Source of the DNA: Mesocentrotus franciscanus
Taxonomy: Eukaryota; Echinodermata; Echinoidea; Camarodonta; Strongylocentrotidae
Assembly (NCBI GenBank): GCA_037976565.1
Contig: CP137679.1
Coordinates: forward strand, 8,787,973 to 8,851,972
Length of the DNA: 64,000 nucleotides
Direction: 5' to 3'
Positions within the stretch are counted from its first letter, which is position 1. Each line of letters begins with the position of its first letter. Positions 21,993-32,865 of the stretch are shown piece by piece. The notes below the pieces were generated by a model. It saw nothing but the letters and a program-made list of their open reading frames with translations. It searched no databases and had not been told where the DNA came from. The translations under genes were made by a program, and so were the position numbers.

Positions 21993-22735
21993 TTAGGAAA
22001 GAGAGAGGGAGAGGGAGAGAAATAAAGAGAGAGACAGGGAGAGACAGAGAGAGAAAGAGGAGACTATCTAGATAGACATATTTCTTGTATTTCTTACATG
22101 TAGGCCTATATCTGAACGATTTTGTGGTCATTCATTTTCATATTGCTTTCTTTCCGATATTCTTTCCTGAATATTTCAGACATAAGAATTGAACAAATAA
22201 TAAGAGTTCATGTATCCCGTAGGCTAGCTACTGGAAACTTGTCTATTATACATGTATATTGATCCAAGAGCTGATCAGTCGAAGCTGAGACTAGATTGAG
22301 ACGGTTGCCGAAGAGGGTTTTACCATGGACCTACTAATCACGTAGGTCTATGCATTGTGCATATTGAACGGCAACGGAGATGTGTATCTGATTCATACAC
22401 TACACAGACACACACTGTACCATGGATATAAGCCATGCGGATACAGTTCCTTCCCGCTCAGCGAGGTCACCGCGGTGTCGAGGCTTGCGCCGAGACGTAA
22501 CACAGTTTCAATATCGATTATACCAAGGACCATGTACGACAGTAGATGGCGCTAGTAAACAACACCAGGGGCTGTTTTATATACAGGCAGCTTGGAACTA
22601 ATAATTGATTTATTAATTACTGTTTAATTTACTAAAAAAATATCTGTATTTCAGCAGTGGAGATTGGTTTAAAATATTCCTATAACATCTTTTTATAAGA
22701 TCAAACAGTTTCAGAGGAATTCAATATTTTTACCA
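21993..22735. other. Noncoding, GA-rich start, nothing firm
   Basis: A GAGAGA run occupies 21995-22060. A GC-richer patch at 22420-22560 has a 66-codon frame with no recognised domain and no paired splice sites that convince. No gene is claimed. Confidence 0.4.
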
Positions 22736-22739
22736 ACAC

Positions 22740-23560
22740 TTTGTAATACCTTTAAAAGTTCACAATATTGTAATTGGTTATTATATAAGATATGATCAGT
22801 TTTTCAAAGACTTTTAAATGGGAACTCTGGCCGAAGAACAGAATATCGATCGATTAATCGATCTTTGATCACTTTTTCATGTTGAAAAGTATGGTGGGTT
22901 TTTTCCTTAACCAATCGAAACACTTATTATATCACAGTGAAGGTAATAATCTCAACTATTCGATTCTTTTCGGCTTGGTGGAATCCGATACACCAAGAAG
23001 AATCGGCACTCAAATGAGGATTTCTGATAGGGTGACAAATGCCCGCTACCACAGGAAAACCGGCATAAGTTATTTTTCATATAAAAAGTACGGTGGTTTT
23101 GGATAACAAAAGCAAACAACTACCACCATTAGCTTGACCTTGAAATGTACTCTTTTGTTGAACTGTTCGACCCGTACAAGCACCTGTGGGGTTACCACGT
23201 TATGAGCGAACAGGAGAAAAAACCTGCCCTTTTCGCTTCGTTTGGTACAAGGAAACGCGTTAACAGTGGAAACGTGCTTAAGTGAGCACAACAAATTCAT
23301 ATGAGATTTTACAAATTTTCGAGCTTGACCTGTGCCTCCAGAAGATGTACCTGTGGTAACAATTTAGTGATTTTAACGCCAACGCTATAGAAAGTTATAG
23401 CTAGTACAGTACTTTTCACTGAAAGTCTGACCTGTGACCTTGACCGCGGTCAGATTTGACCCTCTTTCAAACTAGACCTTCGCCTTCAAGATACATACAT
23501 GTAGTATGACTTTAGGAAATCCTACCTTAAAGCTATAGTACGTCCGTGGTGCGTAATTCG
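22740..23560. repeat. Dispersed repeat R, copy B
   Basis: Matches the complement of about 31260-32075 over roughly 800 bases, including ATTATATAAGATATGATCAG, CCAATCGAAACACTTATTAT, ACAAATGCCCGCTAC and GACCTGTGACCTTGACCG. The copies differ by scattered substitutions and small indels (estimated by eye at 10-20 percent). The end shares phrases with 5110-5650. Noncoding. Confidence 0.88.
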
Positions 23561-23929
23561 CTTGATCCGGCTTTATTATGACGTTCGAACCGGGATTTGG
23601 ACGCGAGCAAGGGGGCGAAATCAGTCATACTAATGAAAACCAACCCACAGACTCGCACTAAATCTTGAAAGAAATTGTGTCAAGATGGGATTTAACACGA
23701 TCGCACAGACATTCAAGAATTCAACTAAAGGGCAATTGCAATACCCTATTGTATATCCCACAGAAATCATGTTTGATTTACCCAATTCGTCATATCAATG
23801 TTAGCATATTTCAAAGGTGATCAACAATGCTAATGAAATTCCCTTAGGTTTTGCGATCGTGATATTTTTTTTTTTTTTAATTATTTTTCTCAATACATGT
23901 CCAAAACTTTTTAAAAATTTAAATTTGAA

Positions 23930-24015
23930 TTCTGAGTTTGAATTTTGAATAATAATTTGAATTTGAATTTGAATTTGAATTGAAATTGAGTTTGAATTTG
24001 AATATGAATTTAGAT
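23930..24015. repeat. TTTGAA hexamer repeat in the left arm
   Basis: Repeated TTTGAATTTGAATTTGAA with variants. The mirror run lies at about 26868-27015 in the right arm, as TTCAAATTCAAATTCAAA. Confidence 0.9.
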
Positions 24016-24629
24016 TTAAATTTAAATCTAGATTATTTCATCTATAAGATATATCCAGATAAGTAGGAAAATCAATCCATAGTAAACATTGCACAACTAT
24101 AATAAAAGCAAGTCAGTCATAAAGATTGTTCACATTCAATATTTCATACAATCTTGGACGATTATTATTTTGAATATTTAAATTGTAACGGACTAATATT
24201 TGAACACAAAATGTGCAAGCGTAAAACATGAAACATCATCAGCCATATTCAAACAATCAATCCAAATTTCAATTGACAAAACAACTTGATTCCTTACCTT
24301 GCAGAGATGGAGCACATTGTAAAAAGACAAAAAGAAAGGATAACACGAACCCTGTCAGATCGGCCATCCTTAAAACAGGACCCCGGAATCGGTATGAGCC
24401 TATAAACCTGACTGTATAATAACGACTATGCGGCAGATTCCAATTTGCTTGGAGAAACTTGTTTTGTGGTACAGTATAAAGTTTACTGCTGATCGTCTTG
24501 AACGTGGCACCTGTCTGCTTCCGAAGAAAATGGCTGAATGAAGAATGGAGGAACTGATTATGGTACTTAATTGCCTCTCACATCAAGATATAAAAAAAGC
24601 TATGACGTAAATACTTGAAATGCATTTAA

Positions 24630-25129
24630 NNNNNNNNNNNNNNNNNNNNNNNNNNNNNNNNNNNNNNNNNNNNNNNNNNNNNNNNNNNNNNNNNNNNNNN
24701 NNNNNNNNNNNNNNNNNNNNNNNNNNNNNNNNNNNNNNNNNNNNNNNNNNNNNNNNNNNNNNNNNNNNNNNNNNNNNNNNNNNNNNNNNNNNNNNNNNNN
24801 NNNNNNNNNNNNNNNNNNNNNNNNNNNNNNNNNNNNNNNNNNNNNNNNNNNNNNNNNNNNNNNNNNNNNNNNNNNNNNNNNNNNNNNNNNNNNNNNNNNN
24901 NNNNNNNNNNNNNNNNNNNNNNNNNNNNNNNNNNNNNNNNNNNNNNNNNNNNNNNNNNNNNNNNNNNNNNNNNNNNNNNNNNNNNNNNNNNNNNNNNNNN
25001 NNNNNNNNNNNNNNNNNNNNNNNNNNNNNNNNNNNNNNNNNNNNNNNNNNNNNNNNNNNNNNNNNNNNNNNNNNNNNNNNNNNNNNNNNNNNNNNNNNNN
25101 NNNNNNNNNNNNNNNNNNNNNNNNNNNNN
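24630..25129. other. Assembly gap of exactly 500 N
   Basis: The round size suggests a placeholder and not a measured length. It lies inside the long inverted-repeat element, a structure that is hard to assemble. Confidence 0.99.
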
Positions 25130-25980
25130 TTTCATCTTGAGCAATATAGTGACATTATTTAATACACCACTGAATGAAACTTACATTTCTAAATTCATTC
25201 TACACACTCTCCACTCCATAGGGAGCATTCCAGCCATTTTCATCCAAACCACAATTATGTTTGCATCAGGTACCTTATCATACCTTCCTTAAGAAGACAA
25301 GTGCCATGCCCTGGCTAAATTCACTCCGAGCAAATATCAATGGTATGTTATCAACATATGTACCCTCGCGCATAATAGAGCATGAATTCCTTTTTGAATA
25401 TTCATGTGCTAAAAAAAAATTAACAAAATATATATATTGTTCATGAGAATCATGGAGGGTGTGCCCTAGCTTGAAAAACTGTACAAAAACTTATGTTGTG
25501 ATATATTAATGCAAGAGGATTTTAACCTTCAAGCATCACTGCATCGGTATTTCATTCTATTGTTTGTATAAAGGGTTTTGAGCATATCAGCACATCTTGT
25601 GCTTTGAGCAAAAGTATCCGGATGACTGTGCAACTTTTGTTTCATGAAAGGTGATTACACTTTGAAATATGTACACGATAAGACAATGAATGTATGCATG
25701 CAGACAGAAAAAGCGTTTTTTCTCTGCATGTATAATGTAAAAATGAATAGAAACATGAGGATGTAATGATGAAAATATATTAGGTTTCATACTACTAATA
25801 ATAACAATATTGAATAGCTTTTCTTTCTTGTGACACTTGTGAAAGAGGGAGAGAGGGGGTGAGAGAGCCAACGGGGAGTGAGAAAGAAGGAGGTGTGTCA
25901 AACAGGGGAACATGTCAAAAACCGAAAAAGGGAAAAGAAACAGCATGAATTTCCCATCATTTCATGTATACACAAAACAA
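25130..25980. repeat. Interior segment repeated at 63020-64000
   Basis: GAAACTTACATTTCTAAATT, CACTCCATAGGGAGCAT, GCATCACTGCATC, CTTTCTTGTGACACTTGTGA and TCAAACAGGGGAACATGTC occur in the same order and orientation at the right edge of the window. The second copy is interrupted by a short internal duplication at about 63715. Confidence 0.88.
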
Positions 25981-26867
25981 ACACAGACATTGGTAATACA
26001 AAAAAAAAGCATTAACTTCATATGTTAATAATTTACCCCTTTTTATCTCTTATTCGCGTCACCTCATTCTCAACATTTATCTTTCGAAGATATTATGAAT
26101 CGCAACATAACAACACGAAATGCTAATACTTATGTGAGAAAATCAGCTTCTGTTTCCATCCTCGGGCCGATAAGTCGGAACGGAATGAATGTTATCGGCT
26201 TCTGAATGTGACGAAGACGTTTGAAATCTATGGGCATAATCATAAAGTAATATAAAACGCTGTTCAAGTGTTTGCGTCATTGCTTTTTTTAAATATCTTG
26301 ATGTGAGAGGCAATTTAGTGCCATAATCGGTTCCTCTTTCCTTCATTCAGCCATTTTCTTCGGAAGAAGACAGGTGCCACTTTCATGACGATCAGCAGTA
26401 AACTATACTATACCGAAAACAAAAAAGTTTCTCCAAGCAGTTTGGAATCTGCCACATAGTCGTTATTATACAGTCAGGTTTATAGGCTCATACCCATTCC
26501 GGGGTTCTGTTTTAAGGATGGCTGATCTAAAAGGGTTCGTGTTATCCTTACTTTTTTGTCTTCTTTTAAAATGTGCTCCATCTCTACAAGGTAAGAAATC
26601 AGGGTTTTTTTTGTCAATTGAAATTTGGATTGATTGTTTGAATATGGCTGATGATGTTTCACGTATTACACTTGCAATTTGTTTGTTAAAATATTAGTCC
26701 GTTACAATTTAAATATGCAAAATAATAATCATCCAATTTTAATGAAGTATTGATTCATAATGTGAAAAATCCGTATGACTGACTTGCTATGATTATAGTT
26801 GTTGAATGTTTTACAACTGATTTTTGTTCTTCCTACTTACCCATTAATATCTTATAGATGAAATCAT

Positions 26868-27015
26868 CTAGATTTAAATTCAAATTTAAATTCGAATTCA
26901 AATTCAAACTACAATTCAATTCGAATGCAAACTCAAATTGAAATTCTAAATTCAAATTCAAATTCAAAATCAAATTCAAATTTAAATTCAAATTGAAACT
27001 CAAATTCAAATTCAT
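26868..27015. repeat. TTCAAA hexamer repeat in the right arm
   Basis: Longer than its partner in the left arm (about 148 against 86 bases), showing that the arms have diverged by repeat expansion. The Asn/Leu-rich open frame over it is an artefact. Confidence 0.9.
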
Positions 27016-27479
27016 ACTCAAAACAAGTTTTACCATTTCGAACATGAATTGAGAAAATGTTATAAAAAAAAAATAATATTACGTTCGCAAAACTAAGGGA
27101 GTTTCATTAGCATTGTCCATTACCTTTTGAAATATTCGAACATTAAAATGACGAATTGAGTCAATCGAACATGATTTATGTGCGATAAACAGTAGGGTAT
27201 TGGAATTGCCCTTTATTTGATTTCTTGAAAGCCTTTGCGATCGTGTTAAATCCCCTCTTGACAAAATTTCTTTCAATATTTAATGCGAGTCTGTGCGTTG
27301 GTTTTTCATTAAATATCACTGATTTCCCCCGTCACCCCCTCATCCCACTCAATAAGTGATATAAGATGTTTCAAATCAATTGTACATCTCCTTTTATCAA
27401 GATATTACTCGTTCAGGGTCATAATGATAATTCAAAAGTTTCTTAAATTATTCAAAATATAATCTACTATTTTGTAGAG

Positions 27480-28930
27480 AATATATAGAATTTTGTGTAT
27501 AAAAAAAGACAAATTCAAGTGACAAAAATTCCCCCAGAATTTCCAAATATAAATGTATTCATGGTCAATATAACTTTATTATCTAAAGTGTGTTCCTGAA
27601 ATTGTAATGAACATTGATGGGTTAAAGGACAATCACAGAATAAATATGCGATTAATTCAACACTATTTAAACAAAAAACACGTTGATCAGAATCTAATAT
27701 AACTACCAATTTCAAATATTTATTTACCCCCAAGAATATTATGTATTATTTTAAACTGAAAATAACGCAATTTTGTTGATAGTGCATATTTAAAGGGAAT
27801 AATGTACACATTTTTCCAATCCATAATCGGTTGCAATAAAATTGAGTTCCACTTTCTTTGTGAAATTGGAACTTGAATTATTTTGTCAATGCATAAATTA
27901 TGAATGGCTTTACATATTTTATTTTTATTTCAAATAATTTGATTACGAATGAAATGATCACTTGGGTTCTCAAAAAAAGCTATGTTACACCAGGCTACTA
28001 ACATTTCTTTTATAAAGGAGTTATTAATTTCTATAAATTGCTCTTTATTTGTTAAATTACAAGTTCAAATAAACCATTACCTAATTTTATCATATACAAT
28101 TCAAAAATTTTTTTCCAGTTGCCTTCATTTTCTGTATTTAACAATGTCATCACCCATGCGATCCTAAGTCCTATAATAATTGATGGTAAATGTTACATTT
28201 TCAAACCCATTTCAATATAATCTTTTATAATTGTATTCCGTTTTATCTTGTCTGGTTTATGACTCCAAATAAATAAAAACATTATCATAGATTCAACTTC
28301 ATGAATAAATAATTCAGGGCGTTTCGGTAATACTGATAAAAGAAGAAAAAAGTTGGGAAATGGCATATGATTTTGAAATTAATAATTAAAAGTTTGCAAT
28401 AATAACATGCCAAAATCTTTTAAAAGAAATTTATAAAATTCACAAGGAAACCCATCAGTACCAGGTATTTTATTATTCTGCATAGTTTTAAGCGCATTTA
28501 AATATTCGTTAAATGTTAACAAACCTTCACACTTTTCTTTAGAATTCAATTCAACATTCTGACAGTCTTCAGGTAAAATGTGTACACAAATAGCTAGTGA
28601 GGGGTTATTAGATAAACATTTGTTCTCAAAACTCCTCAGCTGTTTCTATGTTACCTTTATTTGACTGTTTAATTTGTCCATTTTCATCATCTATTTTTGT
28701 AAATAGTTTTAATCTTTAATTTCTTTTTTTATATATTCAAAAAGTAACGTGATTTTTTTCATCATGTTCAATCAAATTTGATCTGGATCTTAGAAAAGCG
28801 CCATCAACTTTCGTTTCATATAAAATATCTAAATCTTCCCTATATGATTTTATTTTATCTAATAAATATTCATTTAAATTCTTAGCGAAATCTGATTCAA
28901 GTGTGCTCAACGTTTCAACCAAACTTTTTT
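27480..28930 (-). pseudogene. Dead L1/Tx1-type LINE fragment with the RT core deleted
   Basis: Read on the minus strand, 28922-28740 gives LYETKVDGAFLRSRSNLIEH, the linker typical of L1/Tx1 pol before RT. About 28490-28420 gives NNKIPGTDGFPCEFYK, the RT entry motif. The frame then jumps near 28385 to FPNFFLLLSVLPKR and FIWSHKPDKIKRN, which belong to the region after the catalytic core, then GNWKKIF. A distal segment near 27733-27530 contains NILGVNKYLK and a Cys-rich stretch. The YxDD core is missing, and there are many stops. A normal copy would encode endonuclease and reverse transcriptase; this is a relic. Confidence 0.75.
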
Positions 28931-29214
28931 TCTAATAATTTTTTTGTCTTTGATAGATCAATAACAAAATCGTGTTGACATTTTACACAATCCAAAAAGG
29001 TATTAGCATTCAATGTTTGAGAATAATGAAGTAAATTTTATTGTAAACATTGGACCTATTATAACTGTTACTCGGGATGGCTCGACTGCTGGTCCCCTGC
29101 AATGTCGCGTGTTATATCCTACGTTAGGTAGGTCATGGCAATCAGTTGTTCTGTTACATTTGTTTTGTAAAGATTTCTTATCTCAGTATCGTGAATGCAT
29201 CAGCGTACGTTTCA

Positions 29215-29220
29215 TGGCAT

Positions 29221-29256
<36 letters not shown>

Positions 29257-29362
29257 TGCTACAGTCAAACCTGATTTAGCGAGCACCTGAATAGAAAGAA
29301 CACCTGCCTATAAAGAACAAGTTCCATGTTTCCCTTAAGTGGTCTTAAACAGGGTTCACTCA

Positions 29363-29401
<39 letters not shown>

Positions 29402-29430
29402 GACTACGACGACTAGGACTAATACTACTA
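29215..29430. repeat. (ACT)n microsatellites
   Basis: ACTACTACT runs at about 29220-29260 and 29360-29430, separated by a unique stretch of about 100 bases. Confidence 0.95.
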
Positions 29431-29433
29431 CTA

Positions 29434-29698
29434 ATAGGGACTTTTAGATTTGCACGACGAGAACGTTAACATGATAATTATTGTTATCGTATGTATTATC
29501 AGTAGGGACTTTTAGATTTGCACGACGAGAACGTGTACTGCTACGTGGACATCCTTTAAAGGCAATATGACATCCTTTTAAGCCACTGGCAGTGCCCGAC
29601 CAAAAGGACGTCACATTGCCACACATGGCAGTCCACGTTCTCGTCGTGCAAATCTAAAAGTCCCTACTGATAATACATACGATAACAATAATTATCAT
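29434..29698. mobile_element. Hairpin element with a perfect 65-bp inverted repeat
   Basis: 29471-29535 and 29634-29698 are exact reverse complements over 65 bases, including GGGACTTTTAGATTTGCACG. A direct extra copy of the inner 31 bases lies just outside at about 29434-29465. The 98-base centre has two related phrases, GACATCCTTTAAAGG and GACATCCTTTTAAG. The perfect arms imply a recent origin or ongoing correction. No ORF. Confidence 0.88.
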
Positions 29699-29699
29699 A

Positions 29700-29885
29700 T
29701 TAATGATAATGATGACGATAGTAATGATGATGATGATAATAATGACAATAATAATTGAAATAATAACAAAAACAACGATAATGATGATAATAATAAAATC
29801 AATTGCAATATTGATAATAATAGTATTAGTTATTATGATAGTAATAAAAACAATACAAATATTTATAACAATAATAATAACGCGT
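29700..29885. repeat. AAT/GAT-rich low-complexity block
   Basis: Runs of ATGATGATAATAATGACAAT. The overlapping Ile/Met-rich frame is spurious. Confidence 0.9.
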
Positions 29886-30480
29886 CTTTGGTCTCTCTGG
29901 GGGGAGACATGTGCAGGATTGGATGCATGCTGACGATGGTCTAATACTTAATTTATACTGGGAATATCACTCAACAAGCCTAGCTTTTCTGAGATTCCCT
30001 TTTTTCCCCTCACAATTAAATCAAGCAATATAAAATATTTGTCTTATTTTCAAACTTAAATGTACTCTGTAAACTTATTTTATTGCTACATACTTATCAG
30101 TATTTCGTTACTTGTATAATTCATTTGTTCTATTATATACTGTAATACTGTATGGCTTATATATGTCATTTTAATTTGTGTATATTTGAGTGGGAAAATA
30201 AATAAAATCAAATAAAATTGAATCAAATCAGATAATAGTGATTTGGTTTTGTTCACGGACGTCAGCGATATCATTAATATATGCTCCTATTGCGGACCCT
30301 GCTATTATTACCACCCCAGCATTGCCCAGTACCCTTTTAATACACAAATGGAGGCAAAACATAACTGACTGTGCAAAGGTGAATGGTGCAAGGATGGATC
30401 AACACAGTATATGAAATTGCACTGAAACTGAGCAAAGATCGAACCGGGTCCTCTCGTATGAGAGTCAAGAGCCTTCACCA
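29886..30480. other. Noncoding, nothing firm
   Basis: AT-rich. A phrase GATCGAACCGGGTCCTCTCG followed by TATGAGAGTCAAGAGCC near 30438-30475 resembles the complement of a tRNA-type B box and matches the phrase at about 48560-48600. A degenerate SINE end is possible. Confidence 0.35.
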
Positions 30481-30483
30481 GTA

Positions 30484-30914
30484 TATCAGTGTTATTTTCT
30501 CATATTCCGCAGATTTGTGACGTAATTGTGGTTGCGTTCATTGTCAAAGTTAGGTTATTAAGTTGTTAGTACGAAAAACACAGAAATGGTTACCTGGTAG
30601 AAAGAAATTCCCTGAATGCTTAAAGGAAATCCAACATTATTAGCAAATTGATCTTAAAGAAGAGAGGAAGGGAAATTATTGGGTATAACAAACACAGTTA
30701 ATGTCGTACCAAGGCAGTATAATATATATCACGTTAATTGTCAAAATTGTCAAAAACATTGATTGTACCCCTAACAATGACTAGGAGAGAGACGCTGGCT
30801 TTAGTTATCTTTATTCCGGATTTCGTACAAATAACTAAATAATCTAACTTTGACAATGAACGCAACCACAATTACGTCACAAATCTGCGGAATATGAAAA
30901 AAATAACACTGATA
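30484..30914. mobile_element. TA-flanked MITE with about 80-bp inverted ends
   Basis: 30484-30562 (TATCAGTGTTATTTTCTCAT, CCGCAGATTTGTGACGTAAT, TGCGTTCATTGTCAAAGTTA) is the near-exact complement of 30826-30914. TA lies on both sides (30482-30483 and 30915-30916), consistent with a TA target duplication as in Tc1/mariner-type elements. Interior about 260 bp without ORF. Confidence 0.85.
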
Positions 30915-30959
30915 TAGATTTGACGTAGGATCACCAAATTCATACCATAGGTACATCTC

Positions 30960-32151
30960 TTGAAGGTGCAGGTCAATATACAATTGTGTCAAATGTGACC
31001 ACGGTCAAAGGTCAAAAAGCAATGATCTTTCAGTGAAAAGCACTGTACACGAACACGAACTACCCCTGAAAATTTCTCCCTATTCATTAAAGGGGAAGTC
31101 CACTCTGATAATATTAAATTTGTTTTAATGAAAGCAGATTATTATTATTATTATTATTATTTTTTTTTTTTTTGGGGGAATTGTCCTCGGGGTGGTTGTC
31201 ATGAGGGGGTTATTTTCCGTTTTTGTTTTGGTCCTTGGTGGGTAATTGTCCCGCTGGTACTTGTCCTAGAACCAAGAACGTTCTATAGCTTTAATGTAAA
31301 ATTTCCCAAAGTCATACCACAGGTATTTATTTTGAAGGCGAAAGTCAAGTTTGAAAGAGGGTCAAATTTGACCACGGTCAAAGGTCACAGGTCAGACTTT
31401 CAGTGAAAAGTACTGTCATGACTCGCAATAACTTTCTATAGCGTCGACGTAAGATCTCTAAATTCATACCACAGGTACAGCTTTTGGAGGCGCAGGTCAA
31501 GCTCGAAAATTGGTAAATCTCATATGAATTTGTTGTGTTCACTGAATCCCGTTTCCACTGTTAATGCGTTTCCTGATAACAAACGAAGCGAAAATAGCAG
31601 GGTTTTTTTTTTCTTCTCTTTTTCGCTCATAACTTGATAACCCCAAGGTTGATTGTACGGGGTCGAACAGTTAAACAAAAATTATATTGTATAGATGTAG
31701 TTGTTTGCTTTTGTTATGAAAAAACCCACCGTACTTTTGCATTTGAAAAAAATTACTTATGCCGGTCTTTCTGTTGTAGCGGGCATTTGTCACCCCATCA
31801 GAGTTACTCATTGGAGTGTAGATTCTTCTTGGAAGGGTCGGATCTCACCGGGTCGAAAAGAATCGAATAGTTGAGAGTATTACCTTCACTGTGATATAAT
31901 AAGTGTTTCGATTGGTTGAGAAAAAAAACCGCCGTACTTTCAGTGAAGATGAAAAAGTGACCAAAGATGATCATCGATCGATATTTTGTTCTTTGGCCTG
32001 AGTTCCCATTTAAAATTCTTTGAAAAACTGATCATATCTTATATAATAACCAATGACCATATTGTGAACTTTTTACGTGGAAATTTCATCCTGAAGTAGT
32101 GTAAATTTAAAAACCTACAAAACATGCAATTTAGGATGCGAGGGCCATTGA
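30960..32151. repeat. Dispersed repeat R, copy C (inverted), first segment
   Basis: The complement of this segment matches copy B (22740-23560) and, at its right end, the junction 6120-6142 / 14988-15050 of copy A without the LTR element. A T-run follows a (TTA)n run at 31137-31175. CATTAAAGGGGAAGTCCACTCTGA at 31087-31110 may be the end of a separate TTAA-type insertion. Confidence 0.85.
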
Positions 32152-32436
32152 GGTGTCGTGGTCGAGTGGATACGTCGCCGGACTGTCGATCACAAGGTCC
32201 GCGGTTCGAGTCCCGCCGCGGCACTAATGTCATTTGGCAAGACATTGATCTACATTTGCCACACTCCACCCAGGTGAGGTAAATGGGGACCTGGTAGGAA
32301 TTTATTCCTTGAAACGCAGAGCGCGTGACAGCTGCACTGCTAAAGCCAGGGTTTTTATGCTGCATTATTGTAGAGCGCTTAGAGACTTCTGTTAAAGTAA
32401 GTGTTAGGCGCTATATAAGCAAATATTATTATTATT
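32152..32436 (+). mobile_element. tRNA-derived SINE, copy 1, with 5-bp duplication ATTGA
   Basis: The head has a tRNA-like A box (TGGTCGAGTGG) and B box (GGTTCGAGTCC). A body with GACATTGATCTACATTTGCC and a GCGCTATATAAGC end follows, then an ATT-repeat tail. ATTGA flanks it (32147-32151 and 32437-32441). Comparison with copy A of R shows that the flanking bases are contiguous without it. A SINE copy, not a working tRNA gene. Confidence 0.92.
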
Positions 32437-32525
32437 ATTGACCACTACCATGACGCTACGTGACTATTGGGCCGTACATCTGTTGTCAAAGGAGGGTATA
32501 CGCGTGCAGTCTCTGTTTATTGCAG

Positions 32526-32795
32526 TGGGTATGGCGTTTTGGATAAGTCGTCGGACTGTTGGTCACAGGGTCCGCGGTTCGAGTCCACTAATGTCATTTG
32601 GCAAGACATTAATCTACATTTGCCACTCTCCACCCAGGTGTTAAATGGGTACCGGTAGGAAGGAATTCATGGAATGCTGTGAGCGCCGAAATCGGCAGCC
32701 TAGCATAGCCGGGTAATGTTGGAGCGCCTTGAGGACCTTGCAAGGTCGATACGTGCGCTATATAAGAAACCAATATTATTATTATTATTATTATA
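32526..32795 (+). mobile_element. tRNA-derived SINE, copy 2
   Basis: Same family as copy 1: GTCGTCGGACTGTTGGTCAC, GGTTCGAGTCC, GACATTAATCTACATTTGCC, GTGCGCTATATAAG and an ATT tail. The head is shortened. It also interrupts copy C of R: the flanks match positions 6040 and 5995 of copy A (inverted). Confidence 0.9.
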
Positions 32796-32865
32796 AGTTC
32801 TCGATGGTAAATTCTTGAAAAGTTTTAACGTAATTGGGTTCTTTTAAAGGAAATTGTAAATTTAA

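Larger units (their letters stand above)
23606..27335. mobile_element. Large inverted-repeat element, arms about 1 kb
   Basis: The left arm (about 23606-24610) and right arm (about 26270-27335) are imperfect reverse complements along their whole length. Shared pieces include GGGGGCGAAATCAGT at the outer end, ACAGACTCGCA, a TTTGAA-type hexamer run, AAACATCATCAGCCATATTC, and TGGAGAAACTTG near the inner end. The interior (24611-26269) contains a 500-base N gap and sequence that recurs at 63020-64000. No transposase frame is visible; the gap could hide coding sequence. It may be a foldback or long-TIR DNA transposon. Confidence 0.8.

Noticed and set aside
22355..22555. 66-codon plus-strand frame in a GC-richer patch
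   Set aside because: No domain recognised and no convincing exon borders.
24620..25162. Open frames across the N gap
   Set aside because: They consist of unknown bases only.
32152..32225. Possible functional tRNA gene
   Set aside because: The A and B boxes are present, but a conserved SINE body and ATT tail follow, with target duplicates, so it is a SINE head.
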